Part shown: positions 35,660 to 43,666 of the stretch, one piece after another
How the letters are laid out: each line of letters starts with the position of its first letter
Position numbering within the stretch: position 1 is the first letter of the stretch
DNA from: Runella defluvii
Lineage (GTDB): Bacteria; Bacteroidota; Bacteroidia; Cytophagales; Spirosomataceae
Direction of reading: 5' to 3'
DNA length: 64,000 nt
NCBI RefSeq assembly: GCF_014195535.1
Contig: NZ_JACIBY010000011.1
Coordinates: 1 to 64,000, forward strand
Made by a program: the position numbers and the translations under genes
The notes under the pieces: model-generated
Told to the model about the DNA's origin: nothing
What the model saw: the letters and a program-made list of their open reading frames with translations, nothing else
Databases searched by the model: none

Positions 35660-36595
35660 TTATATCTCTTTCTTTAATATTACTTCCCGATTAAACGGTT
35701 TTGCAGGCCAAAGACCACATTTTTCGATAATTAAACTTCCGACATCTCGCATGATGTAGTTCAGCAATCCGCTCCCTAATCCTGCGTGCATCTCACGACT
35801 AATAATATATACCTTGCGAGCCAATGGGTAATTTCCAAAGCGTAGATTTTGCTGGAATGGTTGATAATAGTCCTGCCTTGTGGGCTTTTCTTTATCCGAC
35901 ACCGCCAATACCCTCAACCCTTTTGACAGCTCGGCGGTCAGGGGGACTTCACCGTCGCTAATCCAGTTAACTCCAATAAACCCTAAAGCATTGGGATTTT
36001 GGCGCACGTAATCAATGACTTTTTTATTCGAGCCTGCCGAAAAAATCTGCAAGCCTTTCAAATCAGTCAACCCAAACTTGTTCATCACAAAGTTAAGGTT
36101 GCTGGAGTTGGCATTATCAAATACCAATACAATGTCTTTTGTTTGTTGACTTCCTTCGAGCTGCGACCAGTTTTTAATCTGTCCTTTGAAGATACCTTCT
36201 ACTTCTTTCAAGGTAATGAGGCTGTCTTCATTGGCCCTACTGGTGAGCAATGCTAGGCCATCTATGGCAATAAATTGGGGGCTATACCGAATCCCACGGG
36301 TTTTGAAGACATTCTGTTCGGAAGTGGTCAGTTCACGCGTTACAAAGGCCAAGCGGCTACTGTCTTCCAGTACTTTCGCAATTGCCAAATGTTCGGGAAG
36401 GTAGTTCACGTTAAACTTAGTGTCCGCGTGGGTTCCCACATATCCTTGACACAGTTGTTCTACCATTGGTTGAAGTGATTCATCCGATGTAATCGTTACA
36501 GTGCCATGAAAGGCGGAGTCGTTGGCTTGTTTGCACGAGTAGGTGGTGATGATACACACTACCACACTCAAAAAAGCAATAAGAACTCTATTCAT
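35660..36595 (-). CDS. PstS-like substrate-binding lipoprotein in the TonB operon
   Basis: A 311-residue protein of the phosphate-ABC-transporter substrate-binding superfamily. I prefer the ATG at 36595 over the upstream frame start at 36649, because it begins directly with the signal sequence MNRVLIAFLSVVVC and a lipobox ending at the cysteine of TTYSCKQ. The fold-typical TITSDESLQPMVEQLCQGY and LGFIGVNWISDG are present, but no transporter genes (pstABC) adjoin. Its start overlaps the stop of the small membrane-protein gene by 8 bases (ATGAATAG), indicating translational coupling. A phosphate or other anion ligand is possible; involvement with TonB is inferred from operon position. Confidence 0.85.
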   Translation of the reverse strand: MNRVLIAFLSVVVCIITTYSCKQANDSAFHGTVTITSDESLQPMVEQLCQGYVGTHADTKFNVNYLPEHLAIAKVLEDSSRLAFVTRELTTSEQNVFKTRGIRYSPQFIAIDGLALLTSRANEDSLITLKEVEGIFKGQIKNWSQLEGSQQTKDIVLVFDNANSSNLNFVMNKFGLTDLKGLQIFSAGSNKKVIDYVRQNPNALGFIGVNWISDGEVPLTAELSKGLRVLAVSDKEKPTRQDYYQPFQQNLRFGNYPLARKVYIISREMHAGLGSGLLNYIMRDVGSLIIEKCGLWPAKPFNREVILKKEI

Positions 36596-36806
36596 TTTCA
36601 CTTTTATAAAGACTATATCCACGATAGAACCGATACCCTCCATACACAATCAACATTGCGCCAAAAAGATACCTCAGTGCTCCAGAAGGGAGTACGCCAA
36701 AAGTAGCGGAGGAGGCCACTAAATAGAGGCCTCCTCCTAAATATGCCAGCCCTATAACCATCGAGAGTGATGACGACAGCTGCTGGTGAAGTGGTTTACG
36801 CTTCAT
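36588..36806 (-). CDS. small two-helix membrane protein in the TonB operon
   Basis: A 72-residue protein with two predicted membrane helices, SMVIGLAYLGGGLYLVASS (about 15-33) and ALRYLFGAMLIVYGGYRFY (about 43-61), joined by a short loop and flanked by basic ends. It lies 8 bases after tonB and overlaps the PstS-like gene by 8 bases, so it is surely translated within the operon. I know of no established function; an accessory subunit of the ExbB/ExbD/TonB complex is one possibility. Confidence 0.8.
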   Translation of the reverse strand: MKRKPLHQQLSSSLSMVIGLAYLGGGLYLVASSATFGVLPSGALRYLFGAMLIVYGGYRFYRGYSLYKSENE

Positions 36807-36814
36807 ACGTGCTA

Positions 36815-37642
36815 TTATTCCAAGACGAAGCTAATTGGTAAGTTATATTTTACCCGTACGTTACGACCCGATTGTTTACCTGGTTTCCACTTAGGCATAC
36901 CCTTTACTACGCGCTGTGCTTCTTCGTCGCAGCCAAAGCCTAGACCTTTAAGCACTTGGATATCTTGGATACTACCGTCGGTGTTAACAACGAATGTCAA
37001 GAATACCCTTCCCGACACGTTAGCGCGAGAAGCAGCGGCTGGGTATTTAAGGTTTTTACCTAAATACTGGCCTAATGCTGCCATCCCACCTGGGAATTCT
37101 GGGTTTTGCTCTACCACTTGGAAAATTTGTTCTTCCACAGGGGCTGCTTCAACAACCTTAACCTCTTCCTTTACAGGAGCTGTTTCTTCGGGAGCTACAA
37201 TCGCTTCTTGAGCGTTTTCATCTCCTTCTTGGGTTTTATCAGCAACAACTGCTTTTTCCAATTCTTCCACTACTGGTGGTGGTGTTTCCTCGGGAACCTC
37301 CTCATCCTTTTTTACTTCAGGAGGAAGGAACTTAATCGTAGCCACTTTTGGCACCTCGATTGGTGGAGGTGGCGGCGGCGGCGGTTCGTTCGGGTCAATT
37401 GGCGGAGGTGGTATTTTCATCAAGTCAATTTCCTGCATGAATTGTTCCTCTTCTTCCTTGGGAATCAAGCTAATCAACGCAGGAGAAAGCATCGCCAACA
37501 CAAAGATGGCACCACCAATCAATACTGATTTAGTGAGGGTTGGACGATAGACTTTTCTGAGGTCATACGCACCATACGCTTTATTCCGATTCTCGAATAC
37601 TATATCATCGAGAGTCATCGCGGTTGATTTATTTTCAGCCAT
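36815..37642 (-). CDS. tonB: TonB energy-transducing protein
   Basis: A 275-residue protein. The cytoplasmic start contains DDIVFENRNKAYGAYDLRK, common in Bacteroidota TonB proteins. One membrane helix follows at about 38-58, then a Pro/Glu-rich periplasm-spanning region (IPPPPIDPNEPPPPPPPP, about 76-93, and acidic repeats to about 170). The TonB C-terminal domain covers about 185-275 (PEFPGGMAALGQYL, YPAAASRANVSGRVFLTFVV, MPKWKPGKQ, FVLE). It carries proton-motive energy from ExbB/ExbD to outer-membrane transporters such as the three SusC proteins of this window. It starts 27 bases after exbD-2. Confidence 0.95.
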   Translation of the reverse strand: MAENKSTAMTLDDIVFENRNKAYGAYDLRKVYRPTLTKSVLIGGAIFVLAMLSPALISLIPKEEEEQFMQEIDLMKIPPPPIDPNEPPPPPPPPIEVPKVATIKFLPPEVKKDEEVPEETPPPVVEELEKAVVADKTQEGDENAQEAIVAPEETAPVKEEVKVVEAAPVEEQIFQVVEQNPEFPGGMAALGQYLGKNLKYPAAASRANVSGRVFLTFVVNTDGSIQDIQVLKGLGFGCDEEAQRVVKGMPKWKPGKQSGRNVRVKYNLPISFVLE

Positions 37643-37669
37643 TGCGTTTGGTTAGTTTTTAAGTTACAA

Positions 37670-38236
37670 TTAATCCGCTTTGTCGCCCAGGAGTGTCTTC
37701 TCACTATCAGTAAGAGCATCTACAAGGGCATAACGCTTACTTTTAGTGACGGCCATTTCATCAAGGGCATCCACCATATTTTTGTAAGTGCTACTCTTCA
37801 ACGGTTTGATAACGCAGACGAATTGACTCAGCCCTTTGTCATCTTTACCGTGTTCACGATCAACTTGAGCCTGCGATTGAAAAATCAATCCACGCAAATC
37901 TTGACCATAAGACACTTTTTTAAGCTCTGCTTTTGCCTTATCATCATCCGCTGCTAGGCGATCTAATGCCCACACAGTGTTATCCTTACCTAGAAACAAG
38001 GTCAATACCTTAGAAGCTTTTAATGGCTCAGTTTCTTGGTTTTTAACATCCGTTTGTTTGTCAGGCACTGCCACCGACATTGATGAAGGCTTGCTAAGGG
38101 TAGTGGCCAAGATGAAGAACGTAATAAGCAAGAAGCCTAAGTCCACCATCGGGGTCATATCTACACGGGTTGAGGCTTTTTTACTGCGGACTTTCTTATC
38201 ACCATGTCCGCCACCACCTTGTGCTATTTCTGCCAT
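37670..38236 (-). CDS. exbD: ExbD/TolR-family biopolymer transport protein (second copy)
   Basis: A 188-residue protein with a Gly/Lys-rich cytoplasmic N-terminus, one membrane helix with the proton-relay aspartate in DMTPMVDLGFLLITFFIL (about 27-44), and a periplasmic domain. It lies 31 bases after the first exbD. The two copies differ clearly outside the helix, and a heteromeric ExbD pair is usual in this phylum. The periplasmic domain carries long charged insertions, unlike the roughly 140-residue proteobacterial ExbD. Confidence 0.93.
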   Translation of the reverse strand: MAEIAQGGGGHGDKKVRSKKASTRVDMTPMVDLGFLLITFFILATTLSKPSSMSVAVPDKQTDVKNQETEPLKASKVLTLFLGKDNTVWALDRLAADDDKAKAELKKVSYGQDLRGLIFQSQAQVDREHGKDDKGLSQFVCVIKPLKSSTYKNMVDALDEMAVTKSKRYALVDALTDSEKTLLGDKAD

Positions 38237-38267
38237 TTTCTTATACGAATTTTAAAAGTGGTACAAA

Positions 38268-38894
38268 TTAGTCAGCCTTCCAGCCTTGAGGAGGTGCCTC
38301 CGTTCCCGTAATCAAGTTAAACTTGTTGATGTTTTGTGCTTGCAATGAGCCCATTACATCTTTAAATACTGGGAACTTAGCTACGTTATCACCTTTGATG
38401 GCGATACGAAGCCCACTGTTAGCGCGACGGGCTTGATAAATCCATTTTGCTAACTCGTTTTGCGCGGTTGAATCGACAGGGATACCTGGTTGATTAATCT
38501 CCTTCAACTTATCTGGAGTAGTAGCTCCAACTTGCAACCATTGAGATAATCCACGGATGGGTACACCAAAGTTTGCTTGAAGTGAGAAGATTTTTTTCTG
38601 CTTATCCGAAAACTGTACACCTTCTGTTTGAGAAATATTCTCAAGCATGGCAATACGAGTCGTTGGATTGTCAACACCAAAGTAAACTTTACCGTCTTTA
38701 CCGATGCTAATAATCATAAGATCCTTATCGGGAACTTTAATCGCCGAGATAGACGAAGGAGTTTCGATGGTTGCAGCATCCTGAGATTTGAACTGAGCCG
38801 TCAAGATAAAGAAGGTCAGTAGAAGGAATGCCACGTCGCACATCGCCGTCATGTCCATCATCGGATAATTCCGCTTGGGTTTTAAAGCAGGCAT
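38268..38894 (-). CDS. exbD: ExbD/TolR-family biopolymer transport protein (first copy)
   Basis: A 208-residue ExbD. Its N-terminal PMMDMTAMCDVAFLLLTFFI (about 11-30) carries the membrane aspartate in CDVAF. The periplasmic part begins with KSQDAATIETPSSISAIKVP and ends RIAIKGDNVAKFPVFKDVM. It works with ExbB as the proton-driven motor for TonB. The 109-base gap to exbB upstream is AT-rich and may hold a processing or secondary promoter site. Confidence 0.93.
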   Translation of the reverse strand: MPALKPKRNYPMMDMTAMCDVAFLLLTFFILTAQFKSQDAATIETPSSISAIKVPDKDLMIISIGKDGKVYFGVDNPTTRIAMLENISQTEGVQFSDKQKKIFSLQANFGVPIRGLSQWLQVGATTPDKLKEINQPGIPVDSTAQNELAKWIYQARRANSGLRIAIKGDNVAKFPVFKDVMGSLQAQNINKFNLITGTEAPPQGWKAD

Positions 38895-39003
38895 AATACG
38901 TTATGGTTTGATTGACTATACAAATGTAGAACATTAACAAATACAAAGCAAATATTTATATATAATTTTTTTATATATAGTATTTACCTTGTTTCGCCCA
39001 TAA

Positions 39004-39837
39004 TTAGTTATGAGCAGAGAAGTTTTGTTGAATGCTCAACCCGATTTCGTCAATCTTGTACGTCAACGTATCAATACGGCTAGTGAAATAGCTATACATG
39101 ATGGTTGCAATCGCAGCTGTACCGATACCAAGGGCCGTGTTTACAAGGGCTTCCGAGATACCAGTTGCAAGAGCACCTGTATCAGGAGCACCAGCGTTAC
39201 CCATCGCCGCGAACGCACGAATCATACCCAATACCGTACCCAAAAGAGCCGTCAAGGTAGAAACTGATGCCAAGGTAGCGATGATAGTAAGGTTTTTCTC
39301 AAGCATAGGAAGCTCAAGGCTTGTTGCTTCTTCAACTTCTTTTTGAAGAGCAGCTAATTTTTGGTCTTTTGTCAATTCAGTCTCTGTACGAAGTGATACG
39401 AACTTGTGAAGAGCTGTTTTAACAACATTACCTACTGAACCTTTTTGTTTGTCGCACTCTTTGATAGCGCTTTCAACTTCGTTTTTGTCAAGTAGGGATT
39501 TTACTTTGCGAACGAACTCATCGATTGAACCTGAACCATTTGCACGGCCAAGGATGAAGAAACGCTCAATTGAGAAAACCAATACGGTTAGGAAACAGGT
39601 AAACAACAACGGTACGATTGGGCCTCCTTCATAAACGATACCGAAGTAGTCTCCCGACTTTGGACCTTTCTCGTGGTCGCCGTCAACAAAGTGGCTAGGA
39701 TCACCACAAATGTACTGATACGATAAAATACCAATGACTAGCAACACAGGGATAACCAAAATTGGGTTTAGACCACCTGCTGATTTTTTTGGAGCGGCCG
39801 CCTTGGCCGGTGCTGGAGATGTAGCCTTCTTTTCCAT
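39004..39837 (-). CDS. exbB: MotA/TolQ/ExbB proton channel family protein
   Basis: A 277-residue inner-membrane motor subunit. An Ala/Pro/Lys-rich N-terminus is followed by an extra membrane helix (LNPILVIPVLLVIGILSY, about 23-40), then the three canonical ExbB helices (about 72-92; LIASVSTLTALLGTVLG-type segment around 192-215; ALVNTALGIGTAAIATIMYS about 230-249). The TLTALLGTVLGMIRAF motif is diagnostic. It is the first gene of a seven-gene operon. A dyad TCGCCAA (39923-39929)/TTGGCGA (39941-39947) lies upstream in the promoter region. Confidence 0.94.
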   Translation of the reverse strand: MEKKATSPAPAKAAAPKKSAGGLNPILVIPVLLVIGILSYQYICGDPSHFVDGDHEKGPKSGDYFGIVYEGGPIVPLLFTCFLTVLVFSIERFFILGRANGSGSIDEFVRKVKSLLDKNEVESAIKECDKQKGSVGNVVKTALHKFVSLRTETELTKDQKLAALQKEVEEATSLELPMLEKNLTIIATLASVSTLTALLGTVLGMIRAFAAMGNAGAPDTGALATGISEALVNTALGIGTAAIATIMYSYFTSRIDTLTYKIDEIGLSIQQNFSAHN

Positions 39838-40236
39838 CAGACTTACTTTTAGGGTTTAATTGAAAAAATAGTTTAAGTGTTTGCGCTGTAAAGAAAACGA
39901 AAATATTAAATGGGTAATGCGTTCGCCAAGAAAATTTTTATTGGCGATTCTCTGAAATAGTTACAAAAAATGCGGTGAACGATTCCCAAAAATACATAAA
40001 AATATCACCTTTTGGGATTTTTGAGTGGATATTTTAATCTCCCCTCCTTCTCTTTTGAGTAGCTTAAAAGGGCTATTTTTACCCCCTAAGAGGCTCAAAA
40101 AAAGAGCATTACCCTATTTTATCACTTCTATAACTATACCTCTGCCAATAAATAGACAAAAGCTAAAACCAAAGAAAAGCGGAGGGTTATTTTACTCTAT
40201 GGCTCTCTTCAATTTTTGGAAAAATAAATCAAAGTA
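39838..40236. other. gene-free 399-base region upstream of exbB
   Basis: No credible gene. The exbB-proximal part carries the 7-bp dyad TCGCCAA/TTGGCGA (39923-39947) and a near-consensus minus-strand TATTTTCG element, likely the operon promoter. The distal part is AT-rich with pyrimidine-rich runs and shows no repeats. A short plus-strand frame entering the next gene lacks a plausible start and was discarded. Confidence 0.55.
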
Positions 40237-41427
40237 TCAGAGGTCGCGTTCAATAATTTGTTGGCTCTGCTTGTCCTTCAAAATGATTTTGTGGCGCCCG
40301 TCGTGGGTTACTTCCTCTTTGATGAGGTAATAGTGCTCGTCGTACTCTACTAACGTAGTTTTTTGGGACACCCCTTCTTGCCCACGCCAAACTGGCAAAA
40401 CGACGGGTTCCCACTGCTTTGTTTGTGCCGACCGGTAGGCGGCGTCTATGACCGCATTGACGACATAGCCATCATAAAATGTCTCGGCAGGTACAGCCCC
40501 TTCTTCATACGCATTAAACATGTCCGTAAACATGTGGTTATATCCTAAATCGTTCACTTCATCTCCTACTGGAAACAACCAACCAGTATTACTTTCTGCC
40601 TTTTCAGCTACGTACTCTCCTCCTGAGCCGCTTGTGTACATTTCAAATCCTGTCCTCAAAAAATTATTAATCCAAATGGTACCTTCTGTACCCATCACTT
40701 CGTCCCGTAAGTCCATCCCTCCCCGAAACGTCCAACTCACTTCCAACTGCCCTATGGCTCCGTTTTCGTATTTGACAAGGGCGATTGCATGGTCTTCGGC
40801 ATCAATCGGCTTCACTTGCGTAGCTGCCCAGCACATCACTTCGACGGGCTTGACGTCTTTACCAATAAAGTTTCGCGCGATTTCGATGCAGTGGCATCCC
40901 AAATCTAAGATACAACCTCCCCCCGCTTGTTCTTTGTCCCAAAACCAATTGCTGTGGGGGCCAGGGTGCGTCTCGCGGGATTTTGCCCATAGAATTCGCC
41001 CCAATGCTCCTTCTTTTACGCTGGCCAACGCTTTTAGAAATTTGGGGGTATAGCAAAGGTCTTCCAGATACCCGCCAAATACACCCGCCTCTTCTACTGC
41101 TTGCATCATCCGTAGCGCTTCTTCGGCCGTCCGCCCGAGTGGTTTAGTACATACTACTGCTTTTTTGTGTTTTACACACAACATGACAGCAGCTTCATGG
41201 AGATTGTTGGGCAATGCTACGCACACCATTGTCACCTCAGGATGGGCAATAACCTCTTCCATGTCAGTCGCCCAAAAAGAACAGCGGTAGTCTTCCGCAA
41301 ATTTTTTAGCGTTGGCTTCACTCCGCGCATAAATCGCTACCACACGGTCGCGGCTGCGCTGACCATGAATAGAATCGGCATAAAAACGCCCAATAAACCC
41401 CGAACCGAGCATGGCTATCTTTTGCAT
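40237..41427 (-). CDS. Gfo/Idh/MocA-family NAD(P)-dependent oxidoreductase
   Basis: A 396-residue cytoplasmic sugar or inositol oxidoreductase-like protein. The start at 41427 (MQKIAMLGSGFIGRFYADSI) places the Rossmann GxGxxG motif (GSGFIG) at the N-terminus; the longer frame from 41457 adds residues without family support. CTKPLGRTAEEA carries the conserved catalytic lysine, and DLGCHCIEIARNFIG is the substrate-domain histidine motif. The C-terminal domain extends beyond the usual length by about 40 residues. It is divergent from the metal-homeostasis pair and seems to be a single-gene unit. The substrate is unknown. Confidence 0.9.
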   Translation of the reverse strand: MQKIAMLGSGFIGRFYADSIHGQRSRDRVVAIYARSEANAKKFAEDYRCSFWATDMEEVIAHPEVTMVCVALPNNLHEAAVMLCVKHKKAVVCTKPLGRTAEEALRMMQAVEEAGVFGGYLEDLCYTPKFLKALASVKEGALGRILWAKSRETHPGPHSNWFWDKEQAGGGCILDLGCHCIEIARNFIGKDVKPVEVMCWAATQVKPIDAEDHAIALVKYENGAIGQLEVSWTFRGGMDLRDEVMGTEGTIWINNFLRTGFEMYTSGSGGEYVAEKAESNTGWLFPVGDEVNDLGYNHMFTDMFNAYEEGAVPAETFYDGYVVNAVIDAAYRSAQTKQWEPVVLPVWRGQEGVSQKTTLVEYDEHYYLIKEEVTHDGRHKIILKDKQSQQIIERDL

Positions 41428-41509
41428 ACAATCTGATTTGTTGATAATTAGAAACAAGTTTTAGAAAAAAGCATTTGTAGTAAACTTTTTAATGATGAGT
41501 TTTTGTTAG

Positions 41510-41532
41510 TACTTTTGCAATACAGTTGCAAA
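41510..41532 (+). promoter_or_regulatory. promoter -7 element overlapped by a Fur/Zur-like dyad
   Basis: TACTTTTG (41510-41517) fits the Bacteroidota TAnnTTTG element. Overlapping it is the perfect dyad TTTGCAA-TACAG-TTGCAAA (41514-41532), ending five bases before the ATG. A dyad of this kind resembles Fur-family (Zur-like) operators, and its place over the promoter predicts repression. Which regulator binds is inference. Confidence 0.5.
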
Positions 41533-41537
41533 TAGAT

Positions 41538-42083
41538 ATGTCGAGAATTATTTCTGTTACATTAAATGTAGGTTTAACGGGGCTGGTGCACTTGCTGTGT
41601 TGCTGGTTGCCTTTGGTGGTCGTCCTTTTTAACGGAGCTTCAATTGCATGGCTGGCCGAGTACCGTGCCCCATTGATGGTTCTCCAATTAAGCGTGTTGG
41701 CTTGGTCTTTCTACGATCTTTATTTAAGATCTTCTCACGTGGCTTCTCTTTTTGAAAAACGTGTTTTTTGGACTGCGGTGGCTCTTACTGTGGTGCTTAA
41801 CATCATTCCTCACCGTTATTTTCAAGCCGAAGATAGCCGCTTGGCGCAAGCACAGTTTGAGCGTATTCGTAGCACACGGGTAGCGCAATTTGAGTTACAA
41901 AAACCACCAAAATCGGTTGAAAAATTAAGCACAACCTTGCAGTCGGTAGAAGGTGTAGTACCTTCACAAATAAAACTTAACGATGAAGTGGTGTCGGTCA
42001 GGTATTATTTGGGAAAAACCTCAGAACAAACTATCTTGGCTGCACTTCGTCAACAAGGATACGAAGTGACAACAATTGACTAA
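41538..42083 (+). CDS. MerC/MerT-like membrane protein with C-terminal metal-binding-like domain
   Basis: A 181-residue protein starting at the ATG of MSRIISVT; an in-frame TTG at 41526 lies inside the dyad and is unlikely. Three or four membrane helices cover about 1-105, the first containing GLVHLLCCWLPL with vicinal Cys21 and Cys22 after His18, like the metal-binding pair in MerT/MerC transporters. The C-terminal part (about 125-181) has a beta-alpha-beta pattern with VPSQIKLNDEVVSVRYYLG and TILAALRQQGYEVTTID, like a heavy-metal-associated domain lacking the CxxC motif. It lies 21 bases before the His-rich lipoprotein gene. Metal transport, perhaps zinc, is inferred. Confidence 0.65.
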   Translation: MSRIISVTLNVGLTGLVHLLCCWLPLVVVLFNGASIAWLAEYRAPLMVLQLSVLAWSFYDLYLRSSHVASLFEKRVFWTAVALTVVLNIIPHRYFQAEDSRLAQAQFERIRSTRVAQFELQKPPKSVEKLSTTLQSVEGVVPSQIKLNDEVVSVRYYLGKTSEQTILAALRQQGYEVTTID

Positions 42084-42104
42084 CCAATAACTCCCAACCT
42101 CAAA

Positions 42105-42599
42105 ATGAAAACATTCATCCACCGTACGTTTGTTTACGGCTGTGTACTTGCCTCGTGTAGCTTCGTGTTTGTGGCGTGTGGGCCAGACAAAGACCCAAAA
42201 ATGGAAGAAGCAGGTAAAATTCACTTGGCTTCGATGGAAATTGAAGAAGCACTGCACGAACAAATTGAGGGGATTGATTCGTTGAAAGTAGTTTTGAACG
42301 ATAAAAAGAAATCCCTAACTGATGCCGCAGCCATTGCGAGCATTGATTCGACAGTGGCACAGTTAGATGCCGTGGCCAAATCGTTTGAGGAATGGGAAGA
42401 AAATCTGGTTGAAGTGCCAGGACTTCCTCACGAACACCACCACCACGAAGGCGAAGAGCATCACCACCACGACCACAAACCAGCCCCTGAGGTTTCGGGC
42501 GAACAAATGATTGAAATTCAGAAAGAAATAAAAACGAACATCGAAAAAATCAAGGCCGATTTGGAAAGTGTTCAAGAAAGAGTGAAGAAGGTTTTATAG
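42105..42599 (+). CDS. histidine-rich lipoprotein, probable metal binding
   Basis: A 164-residue lipoprotein (lipobox FVACGP, Cys25). The mature part is mostly helical and charged, with two coiled-coil-like segments (about 34-100 and 128-164) around a histidine cluster LPHEHHHHEGEEHHHHDHKP at roughly 106-125. Such clusters bind Zn, Cu or Ni. It is co-transcribed with the MerC/MerT-like protein behind a Fur/Zur-like dyad, so it may act as a periplasmic metal buffer or sensor. It matches no family that I recognise. Confidence 0.7.
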   Translation: MKTFIHRTFVYGCVLASCSFVFVACGPDKDPKMEEAGKIHLASMEIEEALHEQIEGIDSLKVVLNDKKKSLTDAAAIASIDSTVAQLDAVAKSFEEWEENLVEVPGLPHEHHHHEGEEHHHHDHKPAPEVSGEQMIEIQKEIKTNIEKIKADLESVQERVKKVL

Positions 42600-42603
42600 T
42601 TTT

Positions 42604-42676
42604 ATAGTCCATGGTCGATAGTCCACAGTCGATGGTTTTAATTACCGTGGACTATGGACTATCGACCATGGACTAT
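42604..42676. repeat. long inverted repeat between convergent genes
   Basis: 22-bp arms (42604-42625 and 42655-42676) are perfectly complementary around a 29-base loop. Partial third and fourth copies of the GTCGATAGTCCA-type unit lie inside and just after. The moxR stop codon sits at its right edge. There is no T-run, but it could still block read-through in both directions. Confidence 0.8.
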
Positions 42677-42679
42677 CGA

Positions 42680-43651
42680 CTATCGAGGTACTTCTATTTT
42701 TTGTAAAATTTGAGCGACAATGTCGTCAGGTGTTGCTCCTTCCATTTCTCGTTCGGGCGTTAGAACAATACGGTGACGCAACACAGACGGCGCCAATTGC
42801 TGAATTTCCTCTGGCGTCACAAAATCCCTTCCACGAATGGCAGCCAAAGCTTTGGAGCTATTGAGCAATGCCACCGACGCCCTAGGCGAAGCCCCCAAAA
42901 ACAACGATTTGTTATTCCGTGTTTGCACAACCACTTGCGCAATGTATTCTAACAGTTTGTCTTCCACGTGAACTTGGTGCGTTTTACGGCGCAGCTCTGC
43001 TAGTTGTTCAGGCGTTAATATGGCCTGTACGTTTGCAATCGCTTCGGCCATATTTAACCGTAAGTGATGCCCACGCAGCACTTCTACTTCTTGCTCTTGG
43101 GAAGGATATTTTACCACAATTTTAAACAAAAAGCGGTCTAACTGCGCTTCGGGAAGGCGATAGGTGCCTTCGTGTTCTACTGGGTTTTGGGTCGCAATCA
43201 CAATAAACGGGCTGCCCATGGGATAGGTAGTTCCGTCAACGGTTGCTTGCCGTTCTTCCATCACTTCAAACAAAGCCGCTTGGGTTTTGGCAGGAGCGCG
43301 GTTGATTTCATCGACCAAAACAATATTTGAAAAAATCGGTCCTTTCCTAAACTCAAAATCCGTGTGTTTTGGGTTAAAAACCGACGTTCCCAACACATCC
43401 GAAGGCATCAAGTCGGGCGTGAATTGAATACGGCTAAATTCAGTAGCAACAGTACGCGCTAATAGTTTAGCCGTCAGCGTTTTTGCCACCCCAGGCACTC
43501 CTTCGATAAGTACGTGCCCATCGGCTAAAATTGCCGTCAACAACAACTCAATCGTTTGCTGTTGCCCCACTATAATTTTCCCGATTTCGGCTTTGATGGC
43601 TGTTATCGCGTCGTTGAGGTCTTGTAAGTCGATTCGTGATTCAAAATCCAT
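42680..43651 (-). CDS. MoxR-family AAA+ ATPase
   Basis: A 323-residue AAA+ ATPase with Walker A GVPGVAKT (51-58), Walker B VLVDEINRAPAK (about 108-119), the MoxR-typical MEERQATVDG and a sensor-1 region IATQNPVEHEGTYRLPEAQL (about 150-169). MoxR proteins act as chaperones for metal or cofactor insertion or for membrane complexes. It ends the operon DUF4129-DUF4350-MoxR with a 15-base gap to the DUF4350 gene. The DUF58 and von Willebrand genes that usually follow are absent; instead a convergent lipoprotein gene faces it. Confidence 0.93.
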   Translation of the reverse strand: MDFESRIDLQDLNDAITAIKAEIGKIIVGQQQTIELLLTAILADGHVLIEGVPGVAKTLTAKLLARTVATEFSRIQFTPDLMPSDVLGTSVFNPKHTDFEFRKGPIFSNIVLVDEINRAPAKTQAALFEVMEERQATVDGTTYPMGSPFIVIATQNPVEHEGTYRLPEAQLDRFLFKIVVKYPSQEQEVEVLRGHHLRLNMAEAIANVQAILTPEQLAELRRKTHQVHVEDKLLEYIAQVVVQTRNNKSLFLGASPRASVALLNSSKALAAIRGRDFVTPEEIQQLAPSVLRHRIVLTPEREMEGATPDDIVAQILQKIEVPR

Positions 43652-43666
43652 AAGAGAAAATGGCAG

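Noticed and set aside
40025-40330. 101-codon plus-strand frame running into the oxidoreductase gene
   Set aside because: No clear start, about a third lies antisense to a sure gene, and the translation is unstructured and basic.
42105-42599. His-rich lipoprotein as a cloning-tag artefact
   Set aside because: The histidine cluster is irregular (HEHHHHEGEEHHHHDH), lies inside a natural lipoprotein frame, and sits behind a metal-type operator.
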